From NCBI RefSeq assembly GCF_021560035.1, contig NZ_CP074373.1:120001-184000 (forward strand): a stretch of DNA of 64,000 nt, read 5' to 3'. The notes under the pieces were generated by a model that saw nothing but the letters and a program-made list of their open reading frames with translations, ran no database searches and was not told the origin of the DNA. The position numbers and the translations under genes were made by a program. The DNA comes from Virgibacillus sp. NKC19-16. Its GTDB lineage: Bacteria > Bacillota > Bacilli > Bacillales > Amphibacillaceae. Within the stretch, counting starts at the first letter, position 1. Each line of letters opens with the position of its first letter. Below are positions 1 to 8,242 of the stretch, in pieces.

Positions 1-120
1 TGAGACTTCCCATCACTTCGAGTGAGTAAGATCCCTCAGAGACGATGAGGTAGATAGGTTCGAGGTGGAAGCGTGGTGACACGTGCAGCTGACGAATACT
101 AATCGATCGAGGACTTAACT
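1..120 (+). rRNA. rrl: 23S ribosomal RNA, 3' end (partial)
   Basis: The sequence is the highly conserved 3' terminus of Bacillus 23S rRNA (domain VI). It includes the segment around 100-119 that reads as ACTAATCGATCGAGGACTTAA just before the mature end. The gene enters from outside the window, so only about 120 nt are visible. The exact mature 3' end is set by analogy to Bacillus and may be off by a few bases. Confidence 0.95.
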
Positions 121-187
121 AATTTCTTTTTTGATGGTCGTTCATGAAACTCTTATTTAGTTTTTAGGGTATAAATGAAAAAAACCC

Positions 188-216
188 TTGCATTTTCTAT
201 TAGAAATGCATATAAT
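188..216 (+). promoter_or_regulatory. Sigma-A-type promoter in the 23S-5S spacer
   Basis: TTGCAT (188-193) and TATAAT (211-216) are separated by 17 bp, close to the vegetative consensus. The same TTGCAT-type -35 recurs before ctsR, rplK and rpsJ in this window. It would start RNA about 60 nt before the mature 5S. The -35/-10 spacer also holds a small inverted repeat (GCATTT/AAATGC). Use in vivo is inferred. Confidence 0.5.
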
Positions 217-283
217 ATATCTTGTCTTCATTTTAAAGAAGGAAGTTCTGATTGATCAACACAGAACGACCTAACACCGTTAG

Positions 284-400
284 GTCTGGTAGTAATAGCG
301 GAGAGGTCACACCTGTTCCCATGCCGAACACAGAAGTTAAGCTCTCCAGCGCCGATGGTAGTTGGGGCTTTGCCCCTGCAAGAGTAGGACGCCGCCAGGC
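284..400 (+). rRNA. rrf: 5S ribosomal RNA
   Basis: A 117-nt segment matches Bacillus 5S rRNA. The ends pair (helix I, GUCUGG with CCAGGC). The conserved loop B/C region (CCGAACACAGAAGTTAAGC) and the GATGGTAGTTGGGG helix are intact. It lies 163 nt after the 23S end. A perfect 8-bp hairpin (GACCTAAC/GTTAGGTC) overlaps the 5' boundary and may belong to the precursor structure that RNase M5 processes. No tRNA genes follow. Confidence 0.95.
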
Positions 401-405
401 AAATC

Positions 406-449
406 AAAAGAGCTGGAATGCAGTTACTGCATTCCAGCTCTTTTCTGCA
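406..449 (+). terminator. Rho-independent terminator of the rRNA operon
   Basis: A perfect 18-bp inverted repeat (406-423 and 427-444) with a 3-nt loop ends in TTTT directly after the 5S gene. Confidence 0.9.
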
Positions 450-635
450 TTTAAAGATTGTTATATTTTGTCGTATCGTTATTTTTATTTTTTAAATGTA
501 AGCTTAAAGCCTTTTTCTACTGCTAAATTTTATATTAAATCATATATATAAATAGAGAATTCCAATTATCTTAACTATGTAACTTCGCAAATTTACTGTA
601 ATATATAATATATATATAGAATGGAGGGGCGGGAA

Positions 636-1334
636 TTGGAAGCATTTATGGAACACGTATTTGATGATAACTTTACGCTCATGATGACTCGTGTGTTAAT
701 TGCACTGGTTTTATCAGGTATTATTGGCTTTGAACGTGAATTGAATAATCATTCTGCCGGTTTTCGCACACACATACTCGTTGGTGTTGGGGCTTGCTTA
801 ATGATGCTTTTATCTTTATTCGGTTTTGAGGCTTTTATAGAGGAATATGATAATGTCCGTTTTGACCCGGCGCGAATACCATCCTATGTTATTAGTGGGA
901 TTGGGTTTCTTGGTGCAGGGACAATTATCGTTTATGGTGGAACGATTCGTGGTCTGACTACTGCGGCTTCCATTTGGACAGTTGCGGGACTCGGCTTAGT
1001 TGTTGGTGCAGGAATGTACGGGGCTGCTTTGTTTACGACACTTATCATTCTGCTCAGCTTGGTTTTCCTGAATAACTTTGAAAAGTTGTTTACAAAAGGG
1101 CGTTCCTCTAATCTGATTGAAATTGTGGCATTACCTGATCTTCAAATTAATGAAATTGTTTCTGTTTTTGAAAAATTTAATTCGACGATCAAGAAAGTTG
1201 AAATTTCAAAGTCAGAACATGATGTAAGGAATATCTTTGTGAAGATTGAGCGAAAACCCGATGTAGAGCGTATAGCCTTGGTCGAAGAAATCTCTAAAAT
1301 TGATTATGTAAAAAATATTTCCGAACTTAAATAG
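636..1334 (+). CDS. MgtC/SapB family membrane protein
   Basis: The N-terminal two-thirds is hydrophobic, with about four to five membrane segments. It carries the MgtC-family signature: GFERELNNHSAGFRTHILV near the start, then the glycine-rich GIGFLGAGTI and GLTTAASIW blocks. The last 80 residues form a soluble regulatory-type tail. MgtC proteins are linked to magnesium homeostasis and, in some bacteria, to modulation of the F-type ATPase; the substrate here is unknown. I start at TTG 636 because GGAGGGGCGGG sits just upstream. ATG 621 would place that ribosome-binding site inside the gene, and ATG 648 is another option. It stands alone between the rRNA terminator and its own terminator. Confidence 0.85.
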   Translation: MEAFMEHVFDDNFTLMMTRVLIALVLSGIIGFERELNNHSAGFRTHILVGVGACLMMLLSLFGFEAFIEEYDNVRFDPARIPSYVISGIGFLGAGTIIVYGGTIRGLTTAASIWTVAGLGLVVGAGMYGAALFTTLIILLSLVFLNNFEKLFTKGRSSNLIEIVALPDLQINEIVSVFEKFNSTIKKVEISKSEHDVRNIFVKIERKPDVERIALVEEISKIDYVKNISELK

Positions 1335-1348
1335 AGAACGACTCGAAG

Positions 1349-1384
1349 AACCTTACACATAAAATATGCTGTAGGGTTTTTTTC
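1349..1384 (+). terminator. Terminator after the mgtC-like gene
   Basis: Inverted repeat AACCTTACA (1349-1357) / TGTAGGGTT (1370-1378), with one G-U pair, is followed by a run of T. Confidence 0.8.
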
Positions 1385-1433
1385 TTGTTTTGTTTTCCAA
1401 ATTTTTGTCTACTCTATATATAGAACAATGTAT

Positions 1434-1493
1434 TTGCATCTCACATATTTTAGGGTATAATAAACATATAGTCAAAGATAGTCAAAGTCAAAA
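1434..1493 (+). promoter_or_regulatory. ctsR operon promoter with CtsR operator
   Basis: A vegetative promoter, TTGCAT (1434-1439) and TATAAT (1456-1461) with 16-bp spacing, is followed at the expected start site by AGTCAAA-GAT-AGTCAAA (1470-1486). This is the tandem heptad that CtsR recognises (A/GGTCAAANANA/GGTCAAA). A third half-heptad, GTCAAAA, follows directly (1487-1493). CtsR bound here would block initiation of its own operon, giving heat-shock autoregulation. Confidence 0.92.
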
Positions 1494-1521
1494 GCTCATA
1501 CGAGGAAGAGGAGGTGGGCTC

Positions 1522-1989
1522 ATGAGTAATATTTCAGATGTGATTGAGCAATATTTAAAAAAGATATTACAAACAAGAGGGCAAAATGCAATCGAGATTA
1601 AACGTAGTGAAATTGCTAATCAGTTTCAGTGTGTCCCCTCTCAGATAAATTATGTAATAAAAACGCGTTTTACATTGGAAAAAGGGTATATAGTAGAAAG
1701 CAAACGTGGCGGTGGTGGCTATATTCGAATTATGCGGGTTATACACCAGGATAAATCTGAACTCATTGATGAAATAATAGGGATGATCAATCCTACAGTA
1801 ACGCAGGCAGCTTCCATTGATGTGCTTGAGCGACTATTGGAGGAGGAATTAATTACCGAACGTGAGGCGAAAATTATTCTAAGTGGAATAGATAGAAATA
1901 CGTTAGCATTTCAGCTGCCACTTCGGGATGAGGTTCGGGCTCGTGTGTTAACTGCCATGCTTTCAGAGTTAAAATACCTAAACAAGTAA
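1522..1989 (+). CDS. ctsR: Transcriptional repressor CtsR
   Basis: CtsR is the class III heat-shock repressor that shuts off clpC, clpP and its own operon until heat or protein stress inactivates it. The 155-aa product has the usual length. The N-terminal winged HTH (about residues 1-70) includes the wing motif RGGGGYI, the arginine/glycine loop that acts as thermosensor and contains the arginine targeted by McsB. A C-terminal four-helix dimerisation domain follows. Start ATG 1522 lies 7 nt after GGAGGTGGG; an upstream in-frame extension has no ribosome-binding site and overlaps the promoter. It is first in the ctsR-mcsA-mcsB-clpC operon. Confidence 0.97.
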   Translation: MSNISDVIEQYLKKILQTRGQNAIEIKRSEIANQFQCVPSQINYVIKTRFTLEKGYIVESKRGGGGYIRIMRVIHQDKSELIDEIIGMINPTVTQAASIDVLERLLEEELITEREAKIILSGIDRNTLAFQLPLRDEVRARVLTAMLSELKYLNK

Positions 1990-2001
1990 GGGGGAAAAAC
2001 G

Positions 2002-2550
2002 ATGGAATGTCAGGAATGCCAGCATCGGCCGGCCACACTTCACTTTACGCAAGTCATAAATGGGAATAAAACCGAAGTTCATGTTTGCGAAGTGTGTGCG
2101 AAGGAAAAAGGCTATATGACGTATCCGGAGGAAGGGTATTCCCTTCATAATTTGCTAACAGGCCTATTCAATTTTGACTCGGCAATGATGGAAAATCAGC
2201 AAAGTAATTCGTATAAGCAAGTAAAGGAATTGAAATGTCCGCAATGCGGAATGTCACTTTCAACATTTAAAAAAGTAGGAAAGTTCGGCTGTGCCACGTG
2301 CTATGATACGTTTTCAGGAAGGCTTGATCCGATATTGCGCAGGGTACACTCAGGAAACACCAAGCATTATGGGAAAATTCCCAAACGCATGGGGGGCGAC
2401 TTGCATACAAAGAAACAACTGGAAAGTTATAAAGCTGAATTGCAACAGTTGATTGAAGATGAAAATTTTGAAGAAGCTGCTCAAATAAGGGATAAGATTA
2501 AAGCATTGCAAGATCAGAGTAATAGCTCGAAAGCAGGTGATGATTCATGA
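2002..2550 (+). CDS. mcsA: McsA, zinc-binding activator of McsB
   Basis: McsA partners the arginine kinase McsB and modulates CtsR. The 182-aa protein has four CXXC-type zinc sites: CQEC and CEVC in the first 35 residues, then CPQC and CATC at about 78-98. A C-terminal UvrB/UvrC-type coiled motif (about 135-175, [21 protein letters not shown]) completes the family architecture. It lies 12 nt after ctsR behind AAGGGGG and overlaps mcsB by 4 bp, so the two are translationally coupled. Nothing is missing relative to B. subtilis McsA. Confidence 0.95.
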   Translation: MECQECQHRPATLHFTQVINGNKTEVHVCEVCAKEKGYMTYPEEGYSLHNLLTGLFNFDSAMMENQQSNSYKQVKELKCPQCGMSLSTFKKVGKFGCATCYDTFSGRLDPILRRVHSGNTKHYGKIPKRMGGDLHTKKQLESYKAELQQLIEDENFEEAAQIRDKIKALQDQSNSSKAGDDS

Positions 2551-3611
2551 CCCTAAAGCAATTTATGAATGAGGCTATTAGCCCTTGGATGCGCGAAGAA
2601 GGTCCGGATAGTGATATTGTTTTAAGTAGTCGGATCCGTCTGGCAAGGAATTTCTCAGACGTTTCGTATCCTATTCTTGCAGACCAGGGGAAGCTGGAGG
2701 AAATTCGGGATTTTTTTAAAAAGGAATATGAGCATCAGTCTTTTCAGGATTATGAGGACTTTGCATTCATTTCGATTCCGGATTTAACAGCAGTTGAAAG
2801 ACGGGTGTTAGTTGAGAAGCATTTAATCAGTCCACACTTATCAAAAAGCGATCAAGCTTCAGCGACGATTATTTCTAAAAATGAACAGGTATCTGTCATG
2901 ATTAATGAGGAAGATCATATCAGGCTCCAATTGTATTTCCCGGGCCTTCAATTACCAAAGGCGTTGGAGAAGGCATTTGAGCTGGATGATTGGCTGGAAG
3001 AGAAAATTAACTATGCTTTTGATGAGACAAGAGGATATTTAACAAGTTGTCCAACCAATGTAGGTACAGGGATGCGGGCATCCGTTATGATGCATCTCCC
3101 TGCTCTTGCGATGACAAAACAAATCAATCGCATGACACCGGCAATTAATCAGCTTGGACTTGTTGTCAGGGGCATTTATGGTGAAGGCAGTGAAGCGCAA
3201 GGCAATATTTTTCAAATTTCGAATCAGATTACACTAGGCAAATCGGAAGCGGATATTATAGGGGATTTACAAAGTGTTGTGAAACAATTGATTGAACACG
3301 AAAGAAATGCACGGAATCGTATCATGGAGCAATCAGGCAAAAAGCTTGAAGATCGCATTTTCCGATCTTTCGGTGTGCTGGATTACAGCAGAATTATCGA
3401 ATCAAAGGAAGCAGCGGTATGTTTATCAAACGTTCGACTGGGAATTGATTTAGGACTCATTAAAAATGTATCCCGAAATATACTTAATGAATTAATGATT
3501 TTGACACAGCCGGGATTCCTGCAACAATATGCAAGCGCGACGTTAACAGCTGATGAACGGGATGAATTAAGGGCATCACTGATTCGTGAACGCCTACAAT
3601 TGGAGAAATAG
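2547..3611 (+). CDS. mcsB: Protein-arginine kinase McsB
   Basis: McsB phosphorylates arginine residues. This inactivates CtsR and marks proteins for ClpCP degradation. The 354-aa protein has the guanido-kinase fold: SSRIRLARN near residue 27 for phosphate binding, the [16 protein letters not shown] active-site block near 166, and [19 protein letters not shown] near 207. The C-terminal RDELRA (consensus RDXXRA) is the phospho-arginine-binding allosteric motif. The start ATG overlaps the mcsA stop (ATGA). It is 17 nt upstream of clpC in the same transcript, so kinase and unfoldase are co-induced. Confidence 0.97.
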   Translation: MTLKQFMNEAISPWMREEGPDSDIVLSSRIRLARNFSDVSYPILADQGKLEEIRDFFKKEYEHQSFQDYEDFAFISIPDLTAVERRVLVEKHLISPHLSKSDQASATIISKNEQVSVMINEEDHIRLQLYFPGLQLPKALEKAFELDDWLEEKINYAFDETRGYLTSCPTNVGTGMRASVMMHLPALAMTKQINRMTPAINQLGLVVRGIYGEGSEAQGNIFQISNQITLGKSEADIIGDLQSVVKQLIEHERNARNRIMEQSGKKLEDRIFRSFGVLDYSRIIESKEAAVCLSNVRLGIDLGLIKNVSRNILNELMILTQPGFLQQYASATLTADERDELRASLIRERLQLEK

Positions 3612-3628
3612 ACAGGAGGAAAATGTAT

Positions 3629-6061
3629 ATGATGTTTGGACGTTTTACAGAAAGAGCACAAAAGGTATTAGCCCTGTCACAAGAGGAAGCTGTGCGACTT
3701 GGGCATAATAATATTGGTACAGAGCACATTCTCTTGGGACTTGTTCGAGAGGGGGAAGGGATTGCTGCGAAGGCTCTTGAGTCTTTAAGCCTTGAAGTAC
3801 CTAAGATTCAGGAAGAGGTTGAGAAGCTAATCGGTGTTGGAAAGAAGCCCATGCAATCGATCCATTATACGCCAAGAGCCAAAAAAGTAGTGGAGCTATC
3901 CCAGGATGAAGCAAGAAAGCTCGGCCACTCCTATGTAGGTACAGAGCATATCCTTCTAGGACTGATTCGTGAGGGCGAAGGAGTCGCTGCACGTGTATTA
4001 AATAATCTTGGCGTTAGTCTGAACAAGGCACGTCAGCAAGTACTTCAATTACTTGGAAGCAATGAATCACAGGGCGGGAGACAAGGACACCGCAATAACC
4101 AACAATCAAATGCAAATACGCCAACACTAGATTCGTTGGCAAGAGATTTAACGGTAATTGCAAAAGAAGGCAGTGTTGATCCCGTCATTGGCAGAAGCAA
4201 GGAAATTGAGCGTGTTATTCAAATATTAAGCCGCAGGACAAAGAATAACCCTGTATTGATAGGAGAGCCGGGTGTTGGTAAAACAGCTGTAGCAGAAGGG
4301 CTGGCACAACAGATTATCGATAATGAAGTTCCAGAGACATTAAGTGATAAACGTGTGATGACACTCGATATGGGTACAGTTGTAGCTGGTACGAAATATC
4401 GTGGGGAATTTGAGGATCGCTTGAAAAAAGTGATGGAAGAAATACGCCAGGCAGGTAATATCCTTCTATTTATTGATGAATTGCATACGTTAATTGGTGC
4501 GGGAGGCGCTGAAGGTGCGATTGATGCATCCAATATATTAAAACCATCCCTTGCCCGTGGTGACCTGCAATGTATTGGTGCAACGACACTTGATGAGTAT
4601 CGTAAATATATTGAAAAAGATGCAGCACTCGAGCGCAGATTCCAGCCAATTCAAGTAGATGAACCGACACTTGAAGAAACCGTGAAAATATTAAAAGGTC
4701 TACGTGACAGATATGAGGCGCATCATCGTGTGACAATTACCGATGAGGCAATTGAAGCAGCAGCAAGCTTGTCTGACCGTTATATCACAGATCGTTTCCT
4801 ACCTGACAAAGCCATTGATCTCATTGATGAAGCAGGTTCAAAAGTTCGATTGCATTCCTATACCGTTCCACCTGATTTGAAGGAATTGGAGCAAAAGCTG
4901 GAAGATGTACGTAAAGAAAAAGATGCATCTGTCCAAAGTCAGGAATTTGAAAAAGCTGCATCATTAAGGGATTCCGAGCAACGTTTGCGTGAGGAATTGG
5001 AAAAAACGAAAAAGGCATGGAAGGAAAAGCAGGGTCAAACAGACACAGAAGTAACGGTAGAAGACATTGCGAGTATTGTATCCATATGGACGGGAGTTCC
5101 AGTAGCAAGGCTGACAAAAGATGAAAGTGAACGCTTGTTAAACATGGAGGAGACGTTGCATAATCGTGTGATTGGTCAGGAAGAGGCTGTCGATGCAGTT
5201 TCTAAAGCTATTCGTAGAGCTCGTGCAGGCTTGAAAGATCCCAAACGTCCAATTGGCTCGTTTATTTTCCTTGGCCCAACAGGTGTTGGTAAAACAGAGC
5301 TTGCCCGTGCGTTGGCAGAGGCCATGTTCGAAGATGAGGAAGCGATGATTCGAATTGACATGTCGGAATACATGGAAAAACACTCCACGTCCCGTCTCGT
5401 TGGTTCCCCTCCTGGTTATGTAGGCTATGAGGAAGGCGGTCAGCTAACGGAAAAAGTTCGTACAAAGCCTTATTCTGTTGTTTTACTTGATGAAGTAGAA
5501 AAAGCACATCCGGAAGTATTTAATATTCTATTACAAGTACTGGAAGATGGTCGCTTAACAGATTCAAAAGGCCGAGTTGTCGATTTTCGAAATACGGTTC
5601 TTATTATGACTTCCAACGTTGGGGCCGATGAATTAAGACGTAATAAACATGTTGGATTTAATCTTGCGGAAGAAGGTCAAGATTATAAAGATATGAAATC
5701 TAAAGTAACCGAGGAAATGAAAAAGGCATTCCGTCCCGAGTTTTTAAACCGTATCGATGAAATGATTGTTTTCCACGCATTAGAAAGAAAGCATATGAAA
5801 CGTATTGTTACACTAATGGTTGAACAATTAAAAGAACGCCTGTCCGAACAGGAGATTGACTTCTCATTGACCGATAAATCACTTGAAAAAATAGCAAACG
5901 AGGCTTATGATCCTGAATATGGGGCCAGACCCCTCAGAAGATCTATTCAGCAAAATATTGAGAACCTATTATCAGAGGAACTTCTCAAAGAGAACATTTC
6001 AAAAGGACAAAAAGTAAAAGTCGGTCTGAACAATAAAGGTGAATTTATTGTTCTCCCATAA
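3629..6061 (+). CDS. clpC: ATP-dependent Clp protease ATPase subunit ClpC
   Basis: ClpC is the Hsp100 unfoldase that feeds ClpP and handles McsB-tagged and MecA-delivered substrates. The 810-aa product equals B. subtilis ClpC in length. The order is: two N-terminal Clp repeats (1-145); AAA+ D1 with GEPGVGKTA and LFIDELHTL; a short coiled-coil M domain around 410-470 with a UvrB-like motif; AAA+ D2 with GPTGVGKTE and [11 protein letters not shown]. The HVGFNL loop supplies the VGF tripeptide that docks on ClpP. I place the start at ATG 3629 (MMFGRF) because AGGAGGA ends 8 nt before it; ATG 3623 would be too close. Last gene of the ctsR operon, with a terminator after it. Confidence 0.97.
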   Translation: MMFGRFTERAQKVLALSQEEAVRLGHNNIGTEHILLGLVREGEGIAAKALESLSLEVPKIQEEVEKLIGVGKKPMQSIHYTPRAKKVVELSQDEARKLGHSYVGTEHILLGLIREGEGVAARVLNNLGVSLNKARQQVLQLLGSNESQGGRQGHRNNQQSNANTPTLDSLARDLTVIAKEGSVDPVIGRSKEIERVIQILSRRTKNNPVLIGEPGVGKTAVAEGLAQQIIDNEVPETLSDKRVMTLDMGTVVAGTKYRGEFEDRLKKVMEEIRQAGNILLFIDELHTLIGAGGAEGAIDASNILKPSLARGDLQCIGATTLDEYRKYIEKDAALERRFQPIQVDEPTLEETVKILKGLRDRYEAHHRVTITDEAIEAAASLSDRYITDRFLPDKAIDLIDEAGSKVRLHSYTVPPDLKELEQKLEDVRKEKDASVQSQEFEKAASLRDSEQRLREELEKTKKAWKEKQGQTDTEVTVEDIASIVSIWTGVPVARLTKDESERLLNMEETLHNRVIGQEEAVDAVSKAIRRARAGLKDPKRPIGSFIFLGPTGVGKTELARALAEAMFEDEEAMIRIDMSEYMEKHSTSRLVGSPPGYVGYEEGGQLTEKVRTKPYSVVLLDEVEKAHPEVFNILLQVLEDGRLTDSKGRVVDFRNTVLIMTSNVGADELRRNKHVGFNLAEEGQDYKDMKSKVTEEMKKAFRPEFLNRIDEMIVFHALERKHMKRIVTLMVEQLKERLSEQEIDFSLTDKSLEKIANEAYDPEYGARPLRRSIQQNIENLLSEELLKENISKGQKVKVGLNNKGEFIVLP

Positions 6062-6087
6062 GTGACCATTGCCTACTGCAACTGTAG

Positions 6088-6121
6088 AAAAGCTGGAAGA
6101 ATAAACTCTTCTGGCTTTTTT
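6088..6121 (+). terminator. Terminator of the ctsR-clpC operon
   Basis: Stem AAAAGCTGGAAGA (6088-6100) pairs with TCTTCTGGCTTTT (6107-6119) through two G-U pairs and runs into TTTTT. Confidence 0.85.
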
Positions 6122-6124
6122 ACT

Positions 6125-6485
6125 AAGGCTTTTTCGTAAGTATTGCTGCTTTTATATTTTCAAAGTTGGTATAAAAGACGACGCAGTGAGAATTCTTTTG
6201 CAAACGCTGGTTGAGATTAGGGATTCGCTCCGGAAACACATTTCGCGCACCTTAGGGCGGCTGGTGAGCCTCCTCGTGCTAACACACTCCGGGGTCTCAC
6301 CTAGGCCTGTCCTCCCGCAGGAGTCTCCATGTGTTTCCTACGCTGATATTCCGGTTACTGCCGCTAAATTGCATTAGTAATCAATATTCAAAATATCGAG
6401 CAACTCACCATTCGGGTGAGCGAAGGGTGGTGACTCCTGCGGAAATAGCACGTGTCCGAAGACCCCGCAGAGTGGTTTTCTCGAG
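6125..6485. repeat. Dispersed MITE-like repeat, copy A, left part
   Basis: This GC-rich, internally palindromic non-coding sequence shares long stretches with 18686-19198 (copy B) and, inverted, with 35260-35419 (copy C) and 50201-50706 (copy D). Its left end (AAGGCTTTTTCGTAAGTATTGCTGCTTTT) resembles the left end of copy D and the inverted right end of copy C. Copy A is split: the IS element at 6486-8242 interrupts it, and the right part resumes at 8243. Short ORFs inside it follow the repeat and look non-coding. Confidence 0.8.
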
Positions 6486-6498
6486 TTATCATGAACGA

Positions 6499-6597
6499 AA
6501 CTAGCTCCTTACTCGTAAATTCGTAGGTTAATCTGGTTAGAATGACTACTAGAAAGACAAAAACCAAATCAGAGCTACATTACGGAAGGAGCTAGTT
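6499..6597 (+). promoter_or_regulatory. Stem that can sequester the transposase ribosome-binding site
   Basis: AACTAGCTCCTT (6499-6510) is perfectly complementary to AAGGAGCTAGTT (6586-6597), which contains the Shine-Dalgarno of the transposase. In RNA the 12-bp stem would mask the ribosome-binding site. Other IS elements (IS10, IS200) are known to protect themselves from read-through transcription in this way; the role here is inferred. Confidence 0.65.
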
Positions 6598-6600
6598 ATT

Positions 6601-7713
6601 ATGAAGGATACCATTAAATACGTTGGATTAGACGTACACAAAGAAAAAATTTCAGTTGCTATTGCAGAGGAAGGCCGAGAAAAACCAAGATATTGGGGAA
6701 TGGTCCCTCACAAGTATGAAAACGTTAGAAGGTTAGTAAAGAAATTAGGGGATCCTAAATTACTTCGAATATGTTATGAAGCGGGGCCAACAGGCTACAA
6801 ACTGCACAGATTCTTTCTTAGTCTCGGAATTGAATGTGATGTAATTGCTCCATCTCTCATTCCCCAAAAGCCTGGTGAGAGAATCAAAACGGACAAAAGA
6901 GATGCTGTTAGACTCGCTCAACTTTTTCGTGCTGGTGAATTAACATCTATTTATGTACCAACCGAGGACGATGAAGCCCTTCGTGACTTAGTTCGGGCAA
7001 GGGAAGATGCGAAAGAAGATGAATTAAGAGCGAAACATCGGTTAACCAAATTTCTGTTACGATATAATATCTATCCTCCAGAAGGAGTAAGAAAGTGGAC
7101 CTATAAGTATAGGGAATGGTTAAGTACTTTGAAATTCGAACGGTCTTCATCAAGCATTGTCTTTCAGGAATATTTTCATCAATTACAGGAGATTGAACAG
7201 CGAGTAAAAAGGTATGAAGAAGAGATAAAATTACAAGCAACTGAAGGTGTACATGCCCAAAAAATTCAGGCACTACAGTCTTTGAGAGGGGTGGCTCTAA
7301 TTACGGCTACAAGCCTTGTAGCTGAGATTGGATCATTCAAAAGATTTACTACCCCTAAACACTTTATGGCTTATGTTGGATTAATTCCAAGTGAGGATTC
7401 AAGTGGTGACAGAAGAAATCAAGGGAATGTTACAAAAACAGGAAATCGACATGTACGTCGTCTATTAGTAGAATCAGCTTGGAGTTATCGTTATCAACCT
7501 GCCGTGAAAGGAAAGCTGAAGAAAAGACAAGAAGGTCAGAGTGCCAGTGTTCAAGCAATATCCTGGAAAGCACAAAACCGGTTACACAAAAAATATTATC
7601 GATTATTATCCAGAGGAAAGGAAAGTGGTAAAGCGATTACGGCAGTGGCAAGGGAATTAGCAGGTTTTATATGGGCGGTTACGCAAGAAATTGAGGATGT
7701 TCCAACAGTCTAA
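6601..7713 (+). CDS. IS110-family transposase (DEDD recombinase)
   Basis: This 370-aa protein is the recombinase of the IS element. The N-terminal RuvC-like DEDD domain shows GLDVHKEK (first Asp), CYEAGPTG (Glu) and KTDKRDA (last two Asp). A coiled-coil linker lies around 140-225. The C-terminal transposase_20 domain has LITATSLVAEIGSF, then YVGLIPSEDSSG with the serine that attacks DNA, then KTGNRHVRRLL. Family enzymes excise the element as a circle and insert it at sites chosen by a bridge RNA. No frameshift or missing catalytic residue is seen. Start ATG 6601 follows GGAAGGAG. The IS interrupts only a repeat, so neither clpC nor radA is damaged. Confidence 0.95.
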   Translation: MKDTIKYVGLDVHKEKISVAIAEEGREKPRYWGMVPHKYENVRRLVKKLGDPKLLRICYEAGPTGYKLHRFFLSLGIECDVIAPSLIPQKPGERIKTDKRDAVRLAQLFRAGELTSIYVPTEDDEALRDLVRAREDAKEDELRAKHRLTKFLLRYNIYPPEGVRKWTYKYREWLSTLKFERSSSSIVFQEYFHQLQEIEQRVKRYEEEIKLQATEGVHAQKIQALQSLRGVALITATSLVAEIGSFKRFTTPKHFMAYVGLIPSEDSSGDRRNQGNVTKTGNRHVRRLLVESAWSYRYQPAVKGKLKKRQEGQSASVQAISWKAQNRLHKKYYRLLSRGKESGKAITAVARELAGFIWAVTQEIEDVPTV

Positions 7714-7803
7714 TGTCTAATAAATGATGGAAGCAAGCATACAAATTTTATTAATAAAAATAGAAGAATGAGAATAGGGCTCGAAGGCAAAGAGAAAAAC
7801 CGG

Positions 7804-7930
7804 AAAGGAAAACCCACGCGCCTCCTCTGTGCCATTTCTGTATAGAATAACGCACGTCTCGAGTTAGTGGAAAAGTCCTTTATACGGAAAGATAAAATGT
7901 GAAAACCCACGAATATCAGAATGCTAACCG
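7804..7930 (+). ncRNA. Candidate bridge RNA of the IS element
   Basis: The non-coding tail downstream of the transposase is where IS1111-type elements are reported to encode their bridge RNA. A stem (7804-7809 with 7876-7881, then CCAC 7814-7817 with GTGG 7867-7870) closes a loop. The loop carries GCCTCCT (7820-7826) near its 5' side and TCTCGAG (7857-7863) near its 3' side. Read on the minus strand, the insertion target is GCCTC-CT-CGAGA. The first segment equals the left target plus core, and the second is complementary to core plus right target, in the order described for IS621. A second loop holds GATAA (7891-7895) and ATATCAG (7913-7919), which fit the element ends. Limits and function are inferred. 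Confidence 0.6.
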
Positions 7931-8004
7931 CAGTAGAGATTTTTGCCTTCGTGCCGTGTTCTTATCCCATCTATATCCAAAAATGATGAAGGAGGTAAGA
8001 TTAT

Positions 8005-8118
8005 TTCTTCTTTAGCTTAAAAGAGTGTCTCACCTCTTCGAATGGTTGTAAAGGAGAGCACTTGACAACCATTCGAAGAGGTGAGAAGTGCTCAGTAAGC
8101 TAAAGAAGAAGCCACTCT
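8005..8118 (+). other. Long composite stem-loop with possible pseudoknot in the IS right end
   Basis: A 15-bp perfect outer stem (8005-8019 with 8096-8110) encloses a 22-bp perfect inner stem (8028-8049 with 8065-8086). The hairpin loop GAGCACTT (8056-8063) is complementary to AAGTGCTC (8086-8093) on the 3' side, an 8-bp possible pseudoknot. AGAGTG (8022-8027) can also pair with CACTCT (8113-8118). It lies within the IS, downstream of the candidate bridge RNA. Such structure is not explained by coding. It could be part of the RNA, a 3'-end stabiliser or a DNA-level signal. Confidence 0.7.
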
Positions 8119-8242
8119 AGCCAGTAGGCTACACATTTAACCAAGAAAGTAAAGAAGCCAAAAATCGCTTCTCTTCTTAGAGTTGTCAAAAATAGTTCAA
8201 AACCTGGCGCAGAGTGGGGGCCTTGACAGTTTCGTTCATATC

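Larger units (their letters stand above)
6486..8242 (+). mobile_element. IS110-family (IS1111-type) insertion sequence
   Basis: A 1,757-bp element with one DEDD transposase, a 115-nt left non-coding end and a 529-nt right non-coding end. Subterminal 12-bp perfect inverted repeats ATGAACGAAACT (6491-6502) and AGTTTCGTTCAT (8228-8239) lie 5 and 3 nt inside the ends; such internal repeats are typical of the IS1111 subgroup. The ends are fixed by comparison with the uninterrupted repeat copy D. Removing the element plus one AG rejoins CTCG-AG-GAGGCTG. An AG dinucleotide therefore borders both sides (6484-6485 and 8243-8244), as expected for the 2-bp core of bridge-RNA recombinases. It looks intact. 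Confidence 0.88.

Noticed and set aside
252-551. 99-codon open frame across the 5S gene
   Set aside because: It runs through the 5S rRNA and its terminator; no ribosome-binding site.
1390-1521. N-terminal extension of CtsR
   Set aside because: Would be translated from the promoter and operator region; ATG 1522 has the ribosome-binding site and family length.
6186-6377. Open frame in repeat copy A
   Set aside because: Lies in the palindromic repeat, is not kept in frame in the other copies and has no family resemblance.
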